64,000 bases of DNA, from the NCBI RefSeq assembly GCF_003346715.1, contig NZ_QQPQ01000017.1, positions 1-64,000 on the forward strand, given 5' to 3'. A program made the position numbers and the translations under genes. The notes under the pieces are model-generated. The model saw only the letters and a program-made list of their open reading frames with translations. It did no database searches and had not been told where the DNA came from. Origin of the DNA: Oceanispirochaeta sp. M1. GTDB taxonomy: Bacteria; Spirochaetota; Spirochaetia; DSM-2461. Positions 50,038 to 59,241 of the stretch are shown piece by piece; within the stretch, counting starts at the first letter, position 1, and each line of letters opens with the position of its first letter.

Positions 50038-51600
50038 ATGGAACAGGATATATTAATAGGGATAGATTTAGGGACAACGGGAGCAAAAGCCGGCGTCTTT
50101 GATGTCAACGGGAATATGCTGGGCAGTGGTTACTATGAATATCCCTGTCTGTACCCCAAGCCCGGCTGGGTTGACCAGGATGTGGAACTTCTGGAGAAAT
50201 CAGCCATGAATGCGGTCCGGGATTCCTTGACTAAATCCGCAGTGTCTGCGGAAAGAGTCAAAGCTGTTTCGTTTTCCACCCAACGCTGCTGTACAATTTT
50301 TCTCGATGATCAGAATAAACTGATCAGACCCATGATTTCATGGATGGATAATCGTCCTATAGATGAAGTTGAGGAAATCAACCGGAAAGTGCCTTTTGAA
50401 AAGTACCTGGATATCACCGGCTTTCCCAACAGCACGACCTGGATGCTTCCCAAGATGCTCTGGTTGAAAAAGAACGAACCGGAGAATTGGAAGAGAACCA
50501 AAAAAGTCGTGCAGCTGCAGGATTATATGCTGGCGGCCATGGGAGCAAAGGATTATTACTGCGATGTTTCCGATGCCCGTTATTATGGACTCTGGGACCC
50601 CTATGCCTTCGAGTGGAGCCAGGAACTTCTCGATACTTTTGAAATCGATAAATCTCTGCTGCCGGATATAAAACCCTCGGGAACATTGGTCGGCAATGTC
50701 TCTTCAGAAGCGGCTGCACGCTGCGGTCTTAAGGAAGGTACTCCCATCTGCGTGGGTGCCGGAGACCAGAACAGTGCCTCCGTGGGAGCTGGTGCAGTCC
50801 GCCCGGGAGATATGTTTGTTTCTCTGGGAACTGCCGGAGCTACAGGTATCTGTCTGAATCATCCTTATCGAGATCCGACAGGTCGTACCTTTGTTACAGA
50901 TCATCCCTGTTATGGTGACTGGATGCTGGAAGGCTACCAGCCCGCAGCAGCAGGTGTATTCCGCTGGTTCAGGGATGAAATTGCCCGACTGGAGAACTCC
51001 TATGCAGAAAGCAGCGGAGAGAATATCTACACAATTCTGTCTGATATGGTTGCATCCGTTCCCGCCGGTGCCAAGGGGCTGGTATTTATCCCGCATTACG
51101 CTTCCGCCGCTACACCTCGTTTTAATCCCGAGGCCCGTGGCGTTCTGGCTGGAATGACCTTTGCTCATGACCGTAATTGTCTGGCCCGGGCTTATATGGA
51201 AGGTATCACCATGGAGATGAATGACATTATCCGTTCTGTCAGAGATTCGGGTAATGAGATCAGATCCATCCGTATTCTGGGCGGTCCTACAAATTCAAAA
51301 GTCTGGAATCAGATGCAGGCGGATATGTATGGCTTGGAAGTGGATACTCTTGAAGTTGTTGATGCTGCAGTACTGGGAGCCGCCATAATTGCGGGTGCCG
51401 GAGTAGGTTTGTTTGACTCAATTCAGGACGGGACCGATAAGATGGTCCGTCTGAAGGACCATTATGTTCCCGACAAAAAAAACAATGCAGTATATGAGCG
51501 GCAATACAAAGTCTATTGTCAGATGTATGAGTCTTTAGAACAGGGCGGAGTGTATACATCTCTGGTGGAATTTCAGAATAGCTTGTCAGAGCATGAATAG
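50038..51600 (+). CDS. FGGY-family carbohydrate kinase (copy 1)
   Basis: The 520-residue kinase resembles xylulokinase: ATP-site DLGTTGAKAGVFD at the N-terminus, SWMDNR and GFPNSTTW in the substrate region, GAGDQNSASVGAG with the catalytic Asp, and the C-terminal GGPTNSKVWNQMQADMYG and AAVLGAAIIAG. It would phosphorylate a ketose or polyol entering through the adjacent importer. It is highly similar to the kinase at 55495 across its length. Exact substrate unknown; a pentulose such as xylulose is plausible. Confidence 0.92.
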   Translation: MEQDILIGIDLGTTGAKAGVFDVNGNMLGSGYYEYPCLYPKPGWVDQDVELLEKSAMNAVRDSLTKSAVSAERVKAVSFSTQRCCTIFLDDQNKLIRPMISWMDNRPIDEVEEINRKVPFEKYLDITGFPNSTTWMLPKMLWLKKNEPENWKRTKKVVQLQDYMLAAMGAKDYYCDVSDARYYGLWDPYAFEWSQELLDTFEIDKSLLPDIKPSGTLVGNVSSEAAARCGLKEGTPICVGAGDQNSASVGAGAVRPGDMFVSLGTAGATGICLNHPYRDPTGRTFVTDHPCYGDWMLEGYQPAAAGVFRWFRDEIARLENSYAESSGENIYTILSDMVASVPAGAKGLVFIPHYASAATPRFNPEARGVLAGMTFAHDRNCLARAYMEGITMEMNDIIRSVRDSGNEIRSIRILGGPTNSKVWNQMQADMYGLEVDTLEVVDAAVLGAAIIAGAGVGLFDSIQDGTDKMVRLKDHYVPDKKNNAVYERQYKVYCQMYESLEQGGVYTSLVEFQNSLSEHE

Positions 51601-51608
51601 GATTTACC

Positions 51609-52172
51609 ATGGACAATGATAGTTTTTATAATTCTGATGGATTATTTAATGAGAAAAAAGCTAAAGCTGCATATTTTGAAATGATGGAAGCATTTCATTA
51701 TCCAATAGCAGGTCGTTTGAAAAGTGATGATTTCTGGGTAGCAGATTTTAACCTGAAGAAATTCCCGGAAGCAGGAATGGCCGGTATCTTCTGGGTGATA
51801 AATATGGAACATAATTACACTGGTGTGGATATGTTTCTGCTGCCTGGTCAGAGTATTCCCGAGCACTGGCATGTCTCCACAGACAATGCCGGTGCAAAAT
51901 TTGAGTCCAGCCATGTTCGTTACGGCTCCATCATGCTCTTCACAGAAGGTAATGAAACTCCCGGTGTGGAAGGAAGGATACCATCTTTTCAAAAAGATAT
52001 TGTCAAGGCACGGAAAGAAAAGATCCTGCTTGCGGGGGAAGTTGGATTTGCTGAAAAAGAGGAAGAGAAACATTGGTTTATGGCAGGTCCCGAAGGCGCG
52101 ATTATAACAGAGTATGCTACGGCTCATGATGGAGCTGGTGTAAGGTTTTCGGACCCATCAATTAAGTTTTAG
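51609..52172 (+). CDS. Cupin sugar isomerase, D-lyxose isomerase-like
   Basis: The 187-residue protein is a single cupin with likely metal ligands in PEHWHV and a partner region KHWFMAGPEGAIITEYAT, close to the HWFQAGPEGAVVSEFST pattern of D-lyxose isomerases. It ends with FSDPSIKF. Such enzymes turn D-lyxose into D-xylulose, which would feed the xylulokinase-like FGGY enzyme encoded 8 bp upstream. The family call rests on motif resemblance. Confidence 0.6.
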   Translation: MDNDSFYNSDGLFNEKKAKAAYFEMMEAFHYPIAGRLKSDDFWVADFNLKKFPEAGMAGIFWVINMEHNYTGVDMFLLPGQSIPEHWHVSTDNAGAKFESSHVRYGSIMLFTEGNETPGVEGRIPSFQKDIVKARKEKILLAGEVGFAEKEEEKHWFMAGPEGAIITEYATAHDGAGVRFSDPSIKF

Positions 52173-52284
52173 TTAAATATAGAACATGACCGGCTGGGAT
52201 CAAATAGTTATATAAATGATCATATGTTTATATATGCTCAGAATTATCCTGTGGATCTGTTTTAATAATAAGGAGGAATCATAT

Positions 52285-53049
52285 ATGAGTATTCTGGATA
52301 AATTTAAATTAGATGGAAAAGTCGCGCTGGTTACCGGCTCTTCAAGAGGGCTGGGGAAAGTATGTGCCATAGGATTGGCAGAAGCCGGGGCGACAGTGGT
52401 GACCAACAGCCTGCATATTGAAGGCGCCCAGATGACATCGAACGAAATTATTGCCAAAGGTGGAAAGTCCATTGCCATTCAGGCAGATGTGAGTGATCAG
52501 GTTCAGGTAGAAGCCATGATGGATAAAATAATGGAACAGTATGGTCAGGTGGATATAGTTTTCAATAATGCAGGTATTGCATCAGTTGCTCCCGCCGAAG
52601 AGAAAACTCTGGCAGAATGGAAGAGAACCATTGATGTCAATCTGACAGGAGTATTTCTTGTTGCTCAGGCTGCAGGGAAAATCATGCTGAAACAGAAAAA
52701 AGGATCAATAATCAATATGGCTTCCATGTCTGCCCATATAATCAATGTTCCTCAGAAGGTTGTCGATTATCATGCTGCTAAGGCTGGAGTCGTGGCATTA
52801 ACAAAATCTCTTGCTGCAGAATGGGCACCATTCAATGTACGGGTTAATGCAGTCAGTCCGGGGTATCATAAGACAGAAATGGCCATGCAGTTCGGTGAGG
52901 TACATCCTATTTGGATTGAGAGAATTCCTATGGGAAGAATGGCGGAAATGGAAGAATTGCAGGGGCTTGTACTCTTTCTGGCCAGTGATGCATCCAGCTA
53001 CACAACCGGATCAGAAATTATCAGTGACGGTGGTTATACCTTATGGTAG
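52285..53049 (+). CDS. SDR-family oxidoreductase (gluconate/deoxygluconate dehydrogenase-like)
   Basis: The 254-residue short-chain dehydrogenase has TGSSRGLG, NNAG, catalytic YHAAKAG and TGSEIISDGGYTLW. Start 52285 is chosen because AGGAGG (52271-52276) lies 8 nt upstream; the longer frame from 52216 has a spurious leader. It closes the second catabolic operon before a bidirectional terminator and may oxidise or reduce a polyol or sugar acid. Confidence 0.88.
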   Translation: MSILDKFKLDGKVALVTGSSRGLGKVCAIGLAEAGATVVTNSLHIEGAQMTSNEIIAKGGKSIAIQADVSDQVQVEAMMDKIMEQYGQVDIVFNNAGIASVAPAEEKTLAEWKRTIDVNLTGVFLVAQAAGKIMLKQKKGSIINMASMSAHIINVPQKVVDYHAAKAGVVALTKSLAAEWAPFNVRVNAVSPGYHKTEMAMQFGEVHPIWIERIPMGRMAEMEELQGLVLFLASDASSYTTGSEIISDGGYTLW

Positions 53050-53077
53050 TGATATTACAATAATAATAAATAATAAT

Positions 53078-53107
53078 CCCGGCAGATAATACTGTTTAGC
53101 TGCCGGG
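53078..53107. terminator. Bidirectional terminator between SDR and SMP-30 genes
   Basis: CCCGGCAG (53078-53085) pairs with CTGCCGGG (53100-53107) between convergent genes ending at 53049 and 53146. Confidence 0.75.
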
Positions 53108-53145
53108 TTGAAAAATGAGAATCAATAGTTCTTTATCTCAAAGTT

Positions 53146-54021
53146 TTACTTTTCAATAAACTCTCTTTCCTGGAAGCCTTTGTACCTGGTTTCGGTAAAA
53201 AACAGATTACCCGACTCAGGGTACTCCTTCAGCTGTTCTTCGCTGCATCCTTTAGTAGCAGTAGTGATATAGAGTCCTCCATCATCCCCAAAGGCCATAC
53301 ATGTTGCCGTAGGGACCGGAAGCTTTATAACTGTTTCTATCATTCCATCGGGATTATACCGTGTAATCCGGAATCCCTGCCAATGAGCGCTCCATACGCC
53401 TCCCTTGTTGTCCATTATCAGACCGTCGGGATATCCATCTTCTTCCGGGATAGAGGCAAAAAGGCTTTTGTTTGTGAATTGTCCTGTTTCCTTACTGAAA
53501 TCATAGGACCAGATACAATTCCCGAACATCTCTGTCAGGTAGTATTTGTCACCTTCTTTGTTGAAGGCCATTCCGTTGGGCAGAGCCATCTCCGGTATTA
53601 CCAATTCAAAACTAAGGTCAGAATTGACTCTGTAGACTGCACCTTCTTTACTGCTAAGGTCTTCCGGGTCATAGGCGCCGAAGTAGTACAGGCCATCCGG
53701 GCCGGTTGTGCCGTCTCCTAAAAGGAGGGGAGTTCCTGCAGGCAGGGGGGATCCCAGATCTTTGACTTGGGCAAAGTCTTTATCAAGAAGCACCACCCGG
53801 TCTTCCATGGGGCAGATCCAGCCGCCCTGTTCTCTTCTTCCCAGGGCCTGAGGAAAGCCGTCCATTTTAATAATGGAAGATGTTTTGTTCCTGGTGTTGA
53901 ATCTATGGCACTCTTTCCTTCCGGTATCAACCCAGTAAAGCTCTTTTGTTTGCTCCATCCATAGAGGAGCCTCCCCGCAGAATTTTTTACATGGGACTAT
54001 TGATACGGCCGTTTTATTCAT
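53146..54021 (-). CDS. SMP-30/gluconolactonase-like protein (copy 2)
   Basis: The 291-residue propeller keeps the family metal ligands: Glu in CGEAPLW, Asn in ALPNGMAFN and Asp in GYPDGLIMD. It has the same length as copy 1 at 40828 and shares blocks such as ITTA.KGCSEEQL.EYPESG. It is divergent from the second Fe-ADH/kinase/importer operon and likely acts on a lactone in that pathway. Confidence 0.88.
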   Translation of the reverse strand: MNKTAVSIVPCKKFCGEAPLWMEQTKELYWVDTGRKECHRFNTRNKTSSIIKMDGFPQALGRREQGGWICPMEDRVVLLDKDFAQVKDLGSPLPAGTPLLLGDGTTGPDGLYYFGAYDPEDLSSKEGAVYRVNSDLSFELVIPEMALPNGMAFNKEGDKYYLTEMFGNCIWSYDFSKETGQFTNKSLFASIPEEDGYPDGLIMDNKGGVWSAHWQGFRITRYNPDGMIETVIKLPVPTATCMAFGDDGGLYITTATKGCSEEQLKEYPESGNLFFTETRYKGFQEREFIEK

Positions 54022-54198
54022 TTTTACACTCCATTGACTATCTTTTTAGTCTGATATAATAATATATATTATCATTAGTTCATATATGGGTCAAATAGTA
54101 TAAATGATTCAAATAACAAATAATAATAAGTTTATATATCGAATAAACATGTATATAGGATGATTATATGAAATATGCTTCATAAGTTAAAATAAACA

Positions 54199-54227
54199 TT
54201 GACAGTTGAGAGCATGGAGGTTATTAA
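54199..54227 (+). promoter_or_regulatory. Promoter of the second Fe-ADH/kinase/importer operon
   Basis: TTGACA (54199-54204) and TATTAA (54222-54227) are spaced by 17 bp, about 60 bp before the Fe-ADH start. The surrounding 268-bp divergent spacer is very AT-rich and holds nothing else clear. Confidence 0.6.
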
Positions 54228-54289
54228 TATTCAATAAAGAAACGAAAAACAATAATGTTTTATATAATAAATGAAACGAAGGATATTAC

Positions 54290-55477
54290 ATGAAAGTATT
54301 TGATTTTGCGGTACCAACTAATGTTTTTTTTGGATGTGGTGAAATAAAGAGGGTAAAGGAACTGGCCCCTAAGCTGGGAAAGAAAGTTCTTCTTCTTGCT
54401 GCTAAGGACACAATGAGAGCTCTCGGTTTTCTTGAAAAAACAGAAAACCTTTTAAAAGAAGCAGGCTTGGAAGTAGTTATATCTGATGATGTATCTCCTA
54501 ATCCAAGAGATAAGGACATCAATAAGCAAACTGAATTATTTTTATCCGAAAAATGTGATTTTACTGTCGGCCTCGGCGGCGGAAGCGCAATGGATTCAGC
54601 CAAGGCTGTCTCATTTCTGGCCGCTCAGGGTGGTGGGAATATAAGAGATTACCTGGCCGGAGGCGATAAAGCCGATCTGGCTGCTCCCGGCATAAAGGAC
54701 GCATTTCCAATTCTACTCATTACAACTACTGCCGGTACCGGGGCCGAGGCTACACCTTGGTGGGTTATTACAAATACAGAAGACCATGAAAAACCCGGTA
54801 CAGGAAATGACAGCACATGTGCGGATTATGCAATTGTAGATCCTGAACTCATGCTGACTCTTCCCCAGGGTGTTACCAGAAGCTGTGGAATTGATGTTCT
54901 TTTCCATGCCATGGAGGCATTCATCGCCAATATCGCGACTCCTTTTACAGATCTTTTTGCAAGAGAGGCAATACGCCTTGTTATGGAAAATCTGGGAACT
55001 GTACTTGAAGACGGTAGTAATGTTGAAGCCCGCAGTCAAATCGCCTGGGCTAATACTATCGCCGGAATTGCCATCGGTGAAGGTAAATCAGGTACTGTCG
55101 GTATTCATGCAATGGGACACAGTATCGGCGGACAGACAGATGCTCCCCATGGCATGACCATGGCTGCGGTCTGTCTACCCTTTATGAGAAAAACCTGCAA
55201 ATCAGATATATCACGATATGCAGAAGTCACAAGAATGCTTGGTTTTGCAGAGCCGGGAATGACTGAAGAACAGCTGGCTGAAAAGTCTCCTGAGGCTTTG
55301 GAGAAAGTTCTGGAGCGCTTCGGATGCAAAATCACAATGAGTGATCTTGGTGTTAAAGAAGAGATGATTGAAGCCATGACTGATTCAGTATTTAAGACAA
55401 TGGTTAATGTTTTGAACTGCAGCTTGATGGAATTAAACCGTGAAGATGTGATTCAGCTCTATAAGGAAGCCCTTTAA
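54290..55477 (+). CDS. Iron-containing alcohol dehydrogenase (copy 2)
   Basis: The 395-residue Fe-ADH has the GGGSAMDSAKAV loop and ligands in CGIDVLFHAMEAF (Asp, His), HAMGHSIGGQTDAPHGMTMA (His, His). It is closer to the classical Fe-ADH/1,3-propanediol-type group than copy 1. It heads the operon and is followed by an FGGY kinase after 17 bp, so the pair probably converts a polyol to a ketose phosphate. Confidence 0.9.
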   Translation: MKVFDFAVPTNVFFGCGEIKRVKELAPKLGKKVLLLAAKDTMRALGFLEKTENLLKEAGLEVVISDDVSPNPRDKDINKQTELFLSEKCDFTVGLGGGSAMDSAKAVSFLAAQGGGNIRDYLAGGDKADLAAPGIKDAFPILLITTTAGTGAEATPWWVITNTEDHEKPGTGNDSTCADYAIVDPELMLTLPQGVTRSCGIDVLFHAMEAFIANIATPFTDLFAREAIRLVMENLGTVLEDGSNVEARSQIAWANTIAGIAIGEGKSGTVGIHAMGHSIGGQTDAPHGMTMAAVCLPFMRKTCKSDISRYAEVTRMLGFAEPGMTEEQLAEKSPEALEKVLERFGCKITMSDLGVKEEMIEAMTDSVFKTMVNVLNCSLMELNREDVIQLYKEAL

Positions 55478-55494
55478 GGGGCCGGGGTAAAGCT

Positions 55495-57042
55495 ATGGAT
55501 GTATGTGTTGCTGCGGTTGATATCGGTACTACAGGTTCTAAAGGAACAATTTTTAATCTGAAGGGTATTGCCCTGGGCAGTGCGTACAGGGAATATCCCT
55601 GTACCTATCCTAAGCCGGGCTGGGTAGAACAGGACCCTGATCTGCTTGTTAAATCGGCGATGGAGGCCCTGCATGAAGCTGTGGTTGAATCCGGTGTCAA
55701 TGCAGAACAGATAAAATCTGTTTCTGTTTCTGCTCAACGCTGCTGTGGAATCTTTCTGGGGGATGATGAGAAGCTTCTCAGGCCTATGATCTCCTGGCAG
55801 GATAACAGACCTTCCGAGGAAGTTGCTGAAATAGCTGAAAAAATTGATTCGGACGAGTATTACCGTAAAACAGGTTTTCCCAACAGTACAACCTGGCTGC
55901 TCTCTAAAATGATGTGGGTTCGAAAGAATGAACCCGTAATCTGGAAGCAGACAAGACGTGTTGTACAGATGCACGACTATTTTCTGCGTGCCCTGGGTGC
56001 TGATGATTATTTTGTTGATTTGAATGATGCCGGTTTCTTTGGTTTCTTTGATTCGGAAAAATCAGTCTGGGATCAGAGTCTGTTAGACCTATTTGATATT
56101 GACCCATCCATACTTCCAATTCCTATGGCATCAGGAATCAAAGCCGGAGTTGTACGCGCTGATGTTGCCACTATATGTGGCTTGAACATAGGAACCATTA
56201 TAGCTGTTGGTGCCGGTGATCAGTGTGCCGGTGCTCTAGGTGCAGGTGTTGTCAAAAAGGGGACAGTTTCTGTTTCCATGGGAACCGCCGGTGCAATGGG
56301 AGCATTCCTGGATAAACCTTTTCGGGACCCAACAGGTTCCGGTATGGTCACAAGCCATTCCATAAAAGGTAACTGGCTTCTTGAAGCACATCAGGCTGCT
56401 GCGGGTGGAGTCTACCGTTGGTTTAGAGATGAAGTGGCAGCTCTGGAAAAATACACATCTGAAAAAGATGGACTGGATTTTTTCAAACTCATGGATAAGA
56501 AGATTGCCGATGTACCAGTCGGTTCCAAGGGTCTGCTTCTTCTTCCTTATTATGCCGGAGCTGCAACACCCCGCTATGACAGCAGTGCTCGTGGTGTATT
56601 GGTCGGTTTGACATTTGCACATGACCGAGCCTGTATGGCACGTGCTTATTTAGAAGGAATTACCCTGGATATGAAAGATATTCTTTCATCATTCAGCCAA
56701 TCGGGTGTTGAGATAAAGGATATCCATATTCTGGGTGGACCCACAAAGTCTGAACTCTGGAATCAGATTCAGGCTGATGTCTATGGACTACCTGTTTCAA
56801 CTCTGGAAGTTGAGGATGCCACATTGCTGGGGGCTGCCATTCTTGCAGCCGTTGGTGCCGGACTCTTTGACAGCATCGAGGAAGGGGCTGAGCAGATGGT
56901 TCAGATAAAAAAGACATACAGGCCAATTGAGAAGAATACGGCAGTCTATTCTGAATTATATGATATATTCTGCCGGACATTTGATGGACTTAAAGCCAAT
57001 GGTGTTTTTAAAAAATTGTCTGCATTGCAGTCAACATATTAG
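55495..57042 (+). CDS. FGGY-family carbohydrate kinase (copy 2)
   Basis: The 515-residue kinase has DIGTTGSKGTIFN, SWQDNRPSEE, GFPNSTTWL, GAGDQCAGALGAG, GGPTKSELWNQIQADVYG and a C-terminal ATLLGAAILAAVGAGLFDSIEEG. It is a clear paralogue of the kinase at 50038. Its role parallels copy 1, with the substrate set by the importer downstream. Confidence 0.92.
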   Translation: MDVCVAAVDIGTTGSKGTIFNLKGIALGSAYREYPCTYPKPGWVEQDPDLLVKSAMEALHEAVVESGVNAEQIKSVSVSAQRCCGIFLGDDEKLLRPMISWQDNRPSEEVAEIAEKIDSDEYYRKTGFPNSTTWLLSKMMWVRKNEPVIWKQTRRVVQMHDYFLRALGADDYFVDLNDAGFFGFFDSEKSVWDQSLLDLFDIDPSILPIPMASGIKAGVVRADVATICGLNIGTIIAVGAGDQCAGALGAGVVKKGTVSVSMGTAGAMGAFLDKPFRDPTGSGMVTSHSIKGNWLLEAHQAAAGGVYRWFRDEVAALEKYTSEKDGLDFFKLMDKKIADVPVGSKGLLLLPYYAGAATPRYDSSARGVLVGLTFAHDRACMARAYLEGITLDMKDILSSFSQSGVEIKDIHILGGPTKSELWNQIQADVYGLPVSTLEVEDATLLGAAILAAVGAGLFDSIEEGAEQMVQIKKTYRPIEKNTAVYSELYDIFCRTFDGLKANGVFKKLSALQSTY

Positions 57043-57050
57043 GGTTTCTT

Positions 57051-57102
57051 CAAAGGGGAATGGTCCTTTGTACGATATGTATCTTTGACTCTTGTGAGTC
57101 AA
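57051..57102 (+). other. Two small hairpins between kinase and binding-protein genes
   Basis: CAAAGG/CCTTTG (57051-57056, 57065-57070) and TTGACTC/GAGTCAA with a TTGT loop (57085-57091, 57096-57102) precede the SD GGGAGG. They could be processing sites that separate binding-protein mRNA from the upstream genes. Confidence 0.5.
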
Positions 57103-57123
57103 TAAATTAAGGGAGGCATTAAT

Positions 57124-58173
57124 ATGCTGAAAACAAGTAAATTTTTACTGGTTCTTATTATGGTAGCTGGTGTAATGGCACCACTTTTCGCAAACGGTCA
57201 GGATGAAGCTGCGGATTACGATTATGTATTGGGTAAAGTACCTTATACCTTTGAACACGCATATCATCAGGCAGTTGCTAAAGAACTGACTTCTTATGCA
57301 AAGCAGATGTACAATGCAAAGGTTGTCGTTGTAGATGGTCAGGCATCAAATGAAAAGACTCTTGCAGCTGTTGAAAACCTGGTAGCCCAGGGTGTAGATG
57401 CAATTGAACTTCACTGTGGAGATGCAGGTCTTATGACAACTGCCATCAATATTGCTCATGAGGCAGGAATCCCCATTGTAACAACACTTATTCGTCCTAC
57501 CGAAATGATGGCTCCCCATGTTCAGCCCCAGGAAACTCCCAGCTCTCTTACAATGGGTCAGATTGCAGCCACTCAGTGGTTGAAAGCTAATCCCGATAAA
57601 CCTTGTAAAGTTGCTATGCTGAACTTCGGTGGTATCGAGCAGATCTGGCAGATGAGAACAGGTGCTTTCTTTGATGGTGTTAAATCTATTGATCCTTCAG
57701 CGGAACTTGTTACAATGCTTAACGGTGCCGGTTCAACTGTAACATCCATGGAAGTTACTCTTGATATTCTTCAGGCAAACCCAGAAGTAAATATCATTTT
57801 TGCAGCCAATGATGAAATGGCACTCGGTGCTCTTGCAGCCTGTGAACAGCTTGGCCGCGGTGTTATGGATAACGGTGTTCCTTTGACTGAAGTCATAGCT
57901 GGTCTGGACGGAAGTGAAGCAGCAATGCTGGAAATCTATGATCCCAGCAGCTCCTTTAAAATGACTCACGGTGCGGTTCGTGATGTAGCTCGTGCTGAAA
58001 TTGATACAATGATGGCAATTGTTAAAGGTGAAATCCCCATGGACAAATATATGGAAACTCCTGTATTAAGCCCTGTTGTGGATTTCTACAATACACCCAT
58101 TGAAGAAGCACAGAGATTTCTGGAAACAAACTTCTTTTACGAAGGTGATCTGAAAGCAGAAATTAAAAAATAA
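57124..58173 (+). CDS. Sugar-binding protein of the third ABC importer
   Basis: The 349-residue protein has a Sec signal ending in PLFANGQ and a PBP1-like fold (LGKVPYTFEHAYHQAVAKEL, VVDGQASNEKTLAAVENLVAQGVDAIELH, GVKSIDPSAELVTMLNGAG, IIFAANDEMALGALAACEQLG). It is the paralogue of the binding protein at 44149. AGGGAGG precedes the ATG. A hairpin follows the stop. Confidence 0.92.
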   Translation: MLKTSKFLLVLIMVAGVMAPLFANGQDEAADYDYVLGKVPYTFEHAYHQAVAKELTSYAKQMYNAKVVVVDGQASNEKTLAAVENLVAQGVDAIELHCGDAGLMTTAINIAHEAGIPIVTTLIRPTEMMAPHVQPQETPSSLTMGQIAATQWLKANPDKPCKVAMLNFGGIEQIWQMRTGAFFDGVKSIDPSAELVTMLNGAGSTVTSMEVTLDILQANPEVNIIFAANDEMALGALAACEQLGRGVMDNGVPLTEVIAGLDGSEAAMLEIYDPSSSFKMTHGAVRDVARAEIDTMMAIVKGEIPMDKYMETPVLSPVVDFYNTPIEEAQRFLETNFFYEGDLKAEIKK

Positions 58174-58183
58174 TAATTTTTTA

Positions 58184-58213
58184 GACAGAGATTCCTTCAG
58201 GGGAGTCTCTGTC
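58184..58213 (+). terminator. Hairpin after the third binding-protein gene
   Basis: GACAGAGATTCC (58184-58195) pairs with GGGAGTCTCTGTC region (58202-58213) through 12 bp with one G-U pair. It mirrors the hairpins after the other two binding-protein genes and probably sets a high binding-protein ratio. Confidence 0.7.
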
Positions 58214-58258
58214 ATTTCATCTCATTATTCAAAAAGATATTAATCAGGTAGGTTTAAG

Positions 58259-59224
58259 GTGAAAGGAAGAACTCTTTTCTTCCAGAATCATTTACAGAAA
58301 TTGGTTCTGGTAGGAATTATTATCGGCATAATGGTTTTATTGACCATTATGTCGCCCACATTTCTGACAACACAAAATATTACTAATGTACTCTTAAAAG
58401 TAGCTGTGATCATAATTATAGGTTCTGCAGCAAACCTTCTTATGCTGACAACGAATTTTGACCTATCAGTAGGTAGTATCCTGGCTTTTTCCGGGATCTT
58501 TTTTGCAAGTTTGAGTAAGCATGGTGTTCCACTCCCGATTGCACTGATTGCCACAATTTTCATGGCATCATTATGGGGTGCTATTAACGGATTCACCGTA
58601 GGGAAATTAAAAATTGTTCCCGTAATCGCAACACTGGGTACCCAGTATGCAGCCAGAGGGTTTGCATTTCTGATAGCCCGTTGGGAAGGTGGATCAAATA
58701 TCTCATCCGGACTCCCTGATAACTTCAGCAATTTCGGAAGAGCTATGCTTTTTGGTAAAGTACCCATGGCTCTCATTTATATGATAATTGTGATTCTCAT
58801 TTTCCTTTTTATTGAAAAGAAAACAGTCTTAGGGCGATATGCCTACGCAATAGGTGATAACAAACATGCCGCAGAACTCTCGGGAATCAACGTGGTTGGT
58901 GTCCTCTTTCTACTTTATGTCTTAGTCGGCGGATTGACCGGATTTTGTGGTGCCATGCAGGTTTCCCGTGTAGGTCTCGCTGCAGCTAATATCGGTATAG
59001 GACTCGAGTTTGATGTGCTAATCGCTATTGTTCTAGGTGGAACCAGTATGCTCGGTGGAGAGGGATCTGTAATCAACATGATTTTCGGAGCCTTAATTGT
59101 CGGTCTTGCTCAGAATGGACTCAACCTTACAGGTGTTCCTTTCTTTTATCAGCAGATCGTACAGGGACTACTGTTGCTTATAGCTGTTTTTATCGATCAG
59201 TATCTGCGGCATCGGTCCAGGTAA
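58259..59224 (+). CDS. ABC importer permease (third importer, first)
   Basis: The 321-residue RbsC-family permease has TTNFDLSVGSILAFSG, GAINGFTVGKLKIVPVIATLGTQYAARG, AIGDNKHAAELSGIN and LGGTSMLGGEGSVINMIFG. It starts at GTG 58259 with AGGTAGG upstream. It is most like the permease at 45280, keeping the same order in both operons. Confidence 0.9.
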   Translation: MKGRTLFFQNHLQKLVLVGIIIGIMVLLTIMSPTFLTTQNITNVLLKVAVIIIIGSAANLLMLTTNFDLSVGSILAFSGIFFASLSKHGVPLPIALIATIFMASLWGAINGFTVGKLKIVPVIATLGTQYAARGFAFLIARWEGGSNISSGLPDNFSNFGRAMLFGKVPMALIYMIIVILIFLFIEKKTVLGRYAYAIGDNKHAAELSGINVVGVLFLLYVLVGGLTGFCGAMQVSRVGLAAANIGIGLEFDVLIAIVLGGTSMLGGEGSVINMIFGALIVGLAQNGLNLTGVPFFYQQIVQGLLLLIAVFIDQYLRHRSR

Positions 59225-59241
59225 TAGGGGGAGGAATAATA

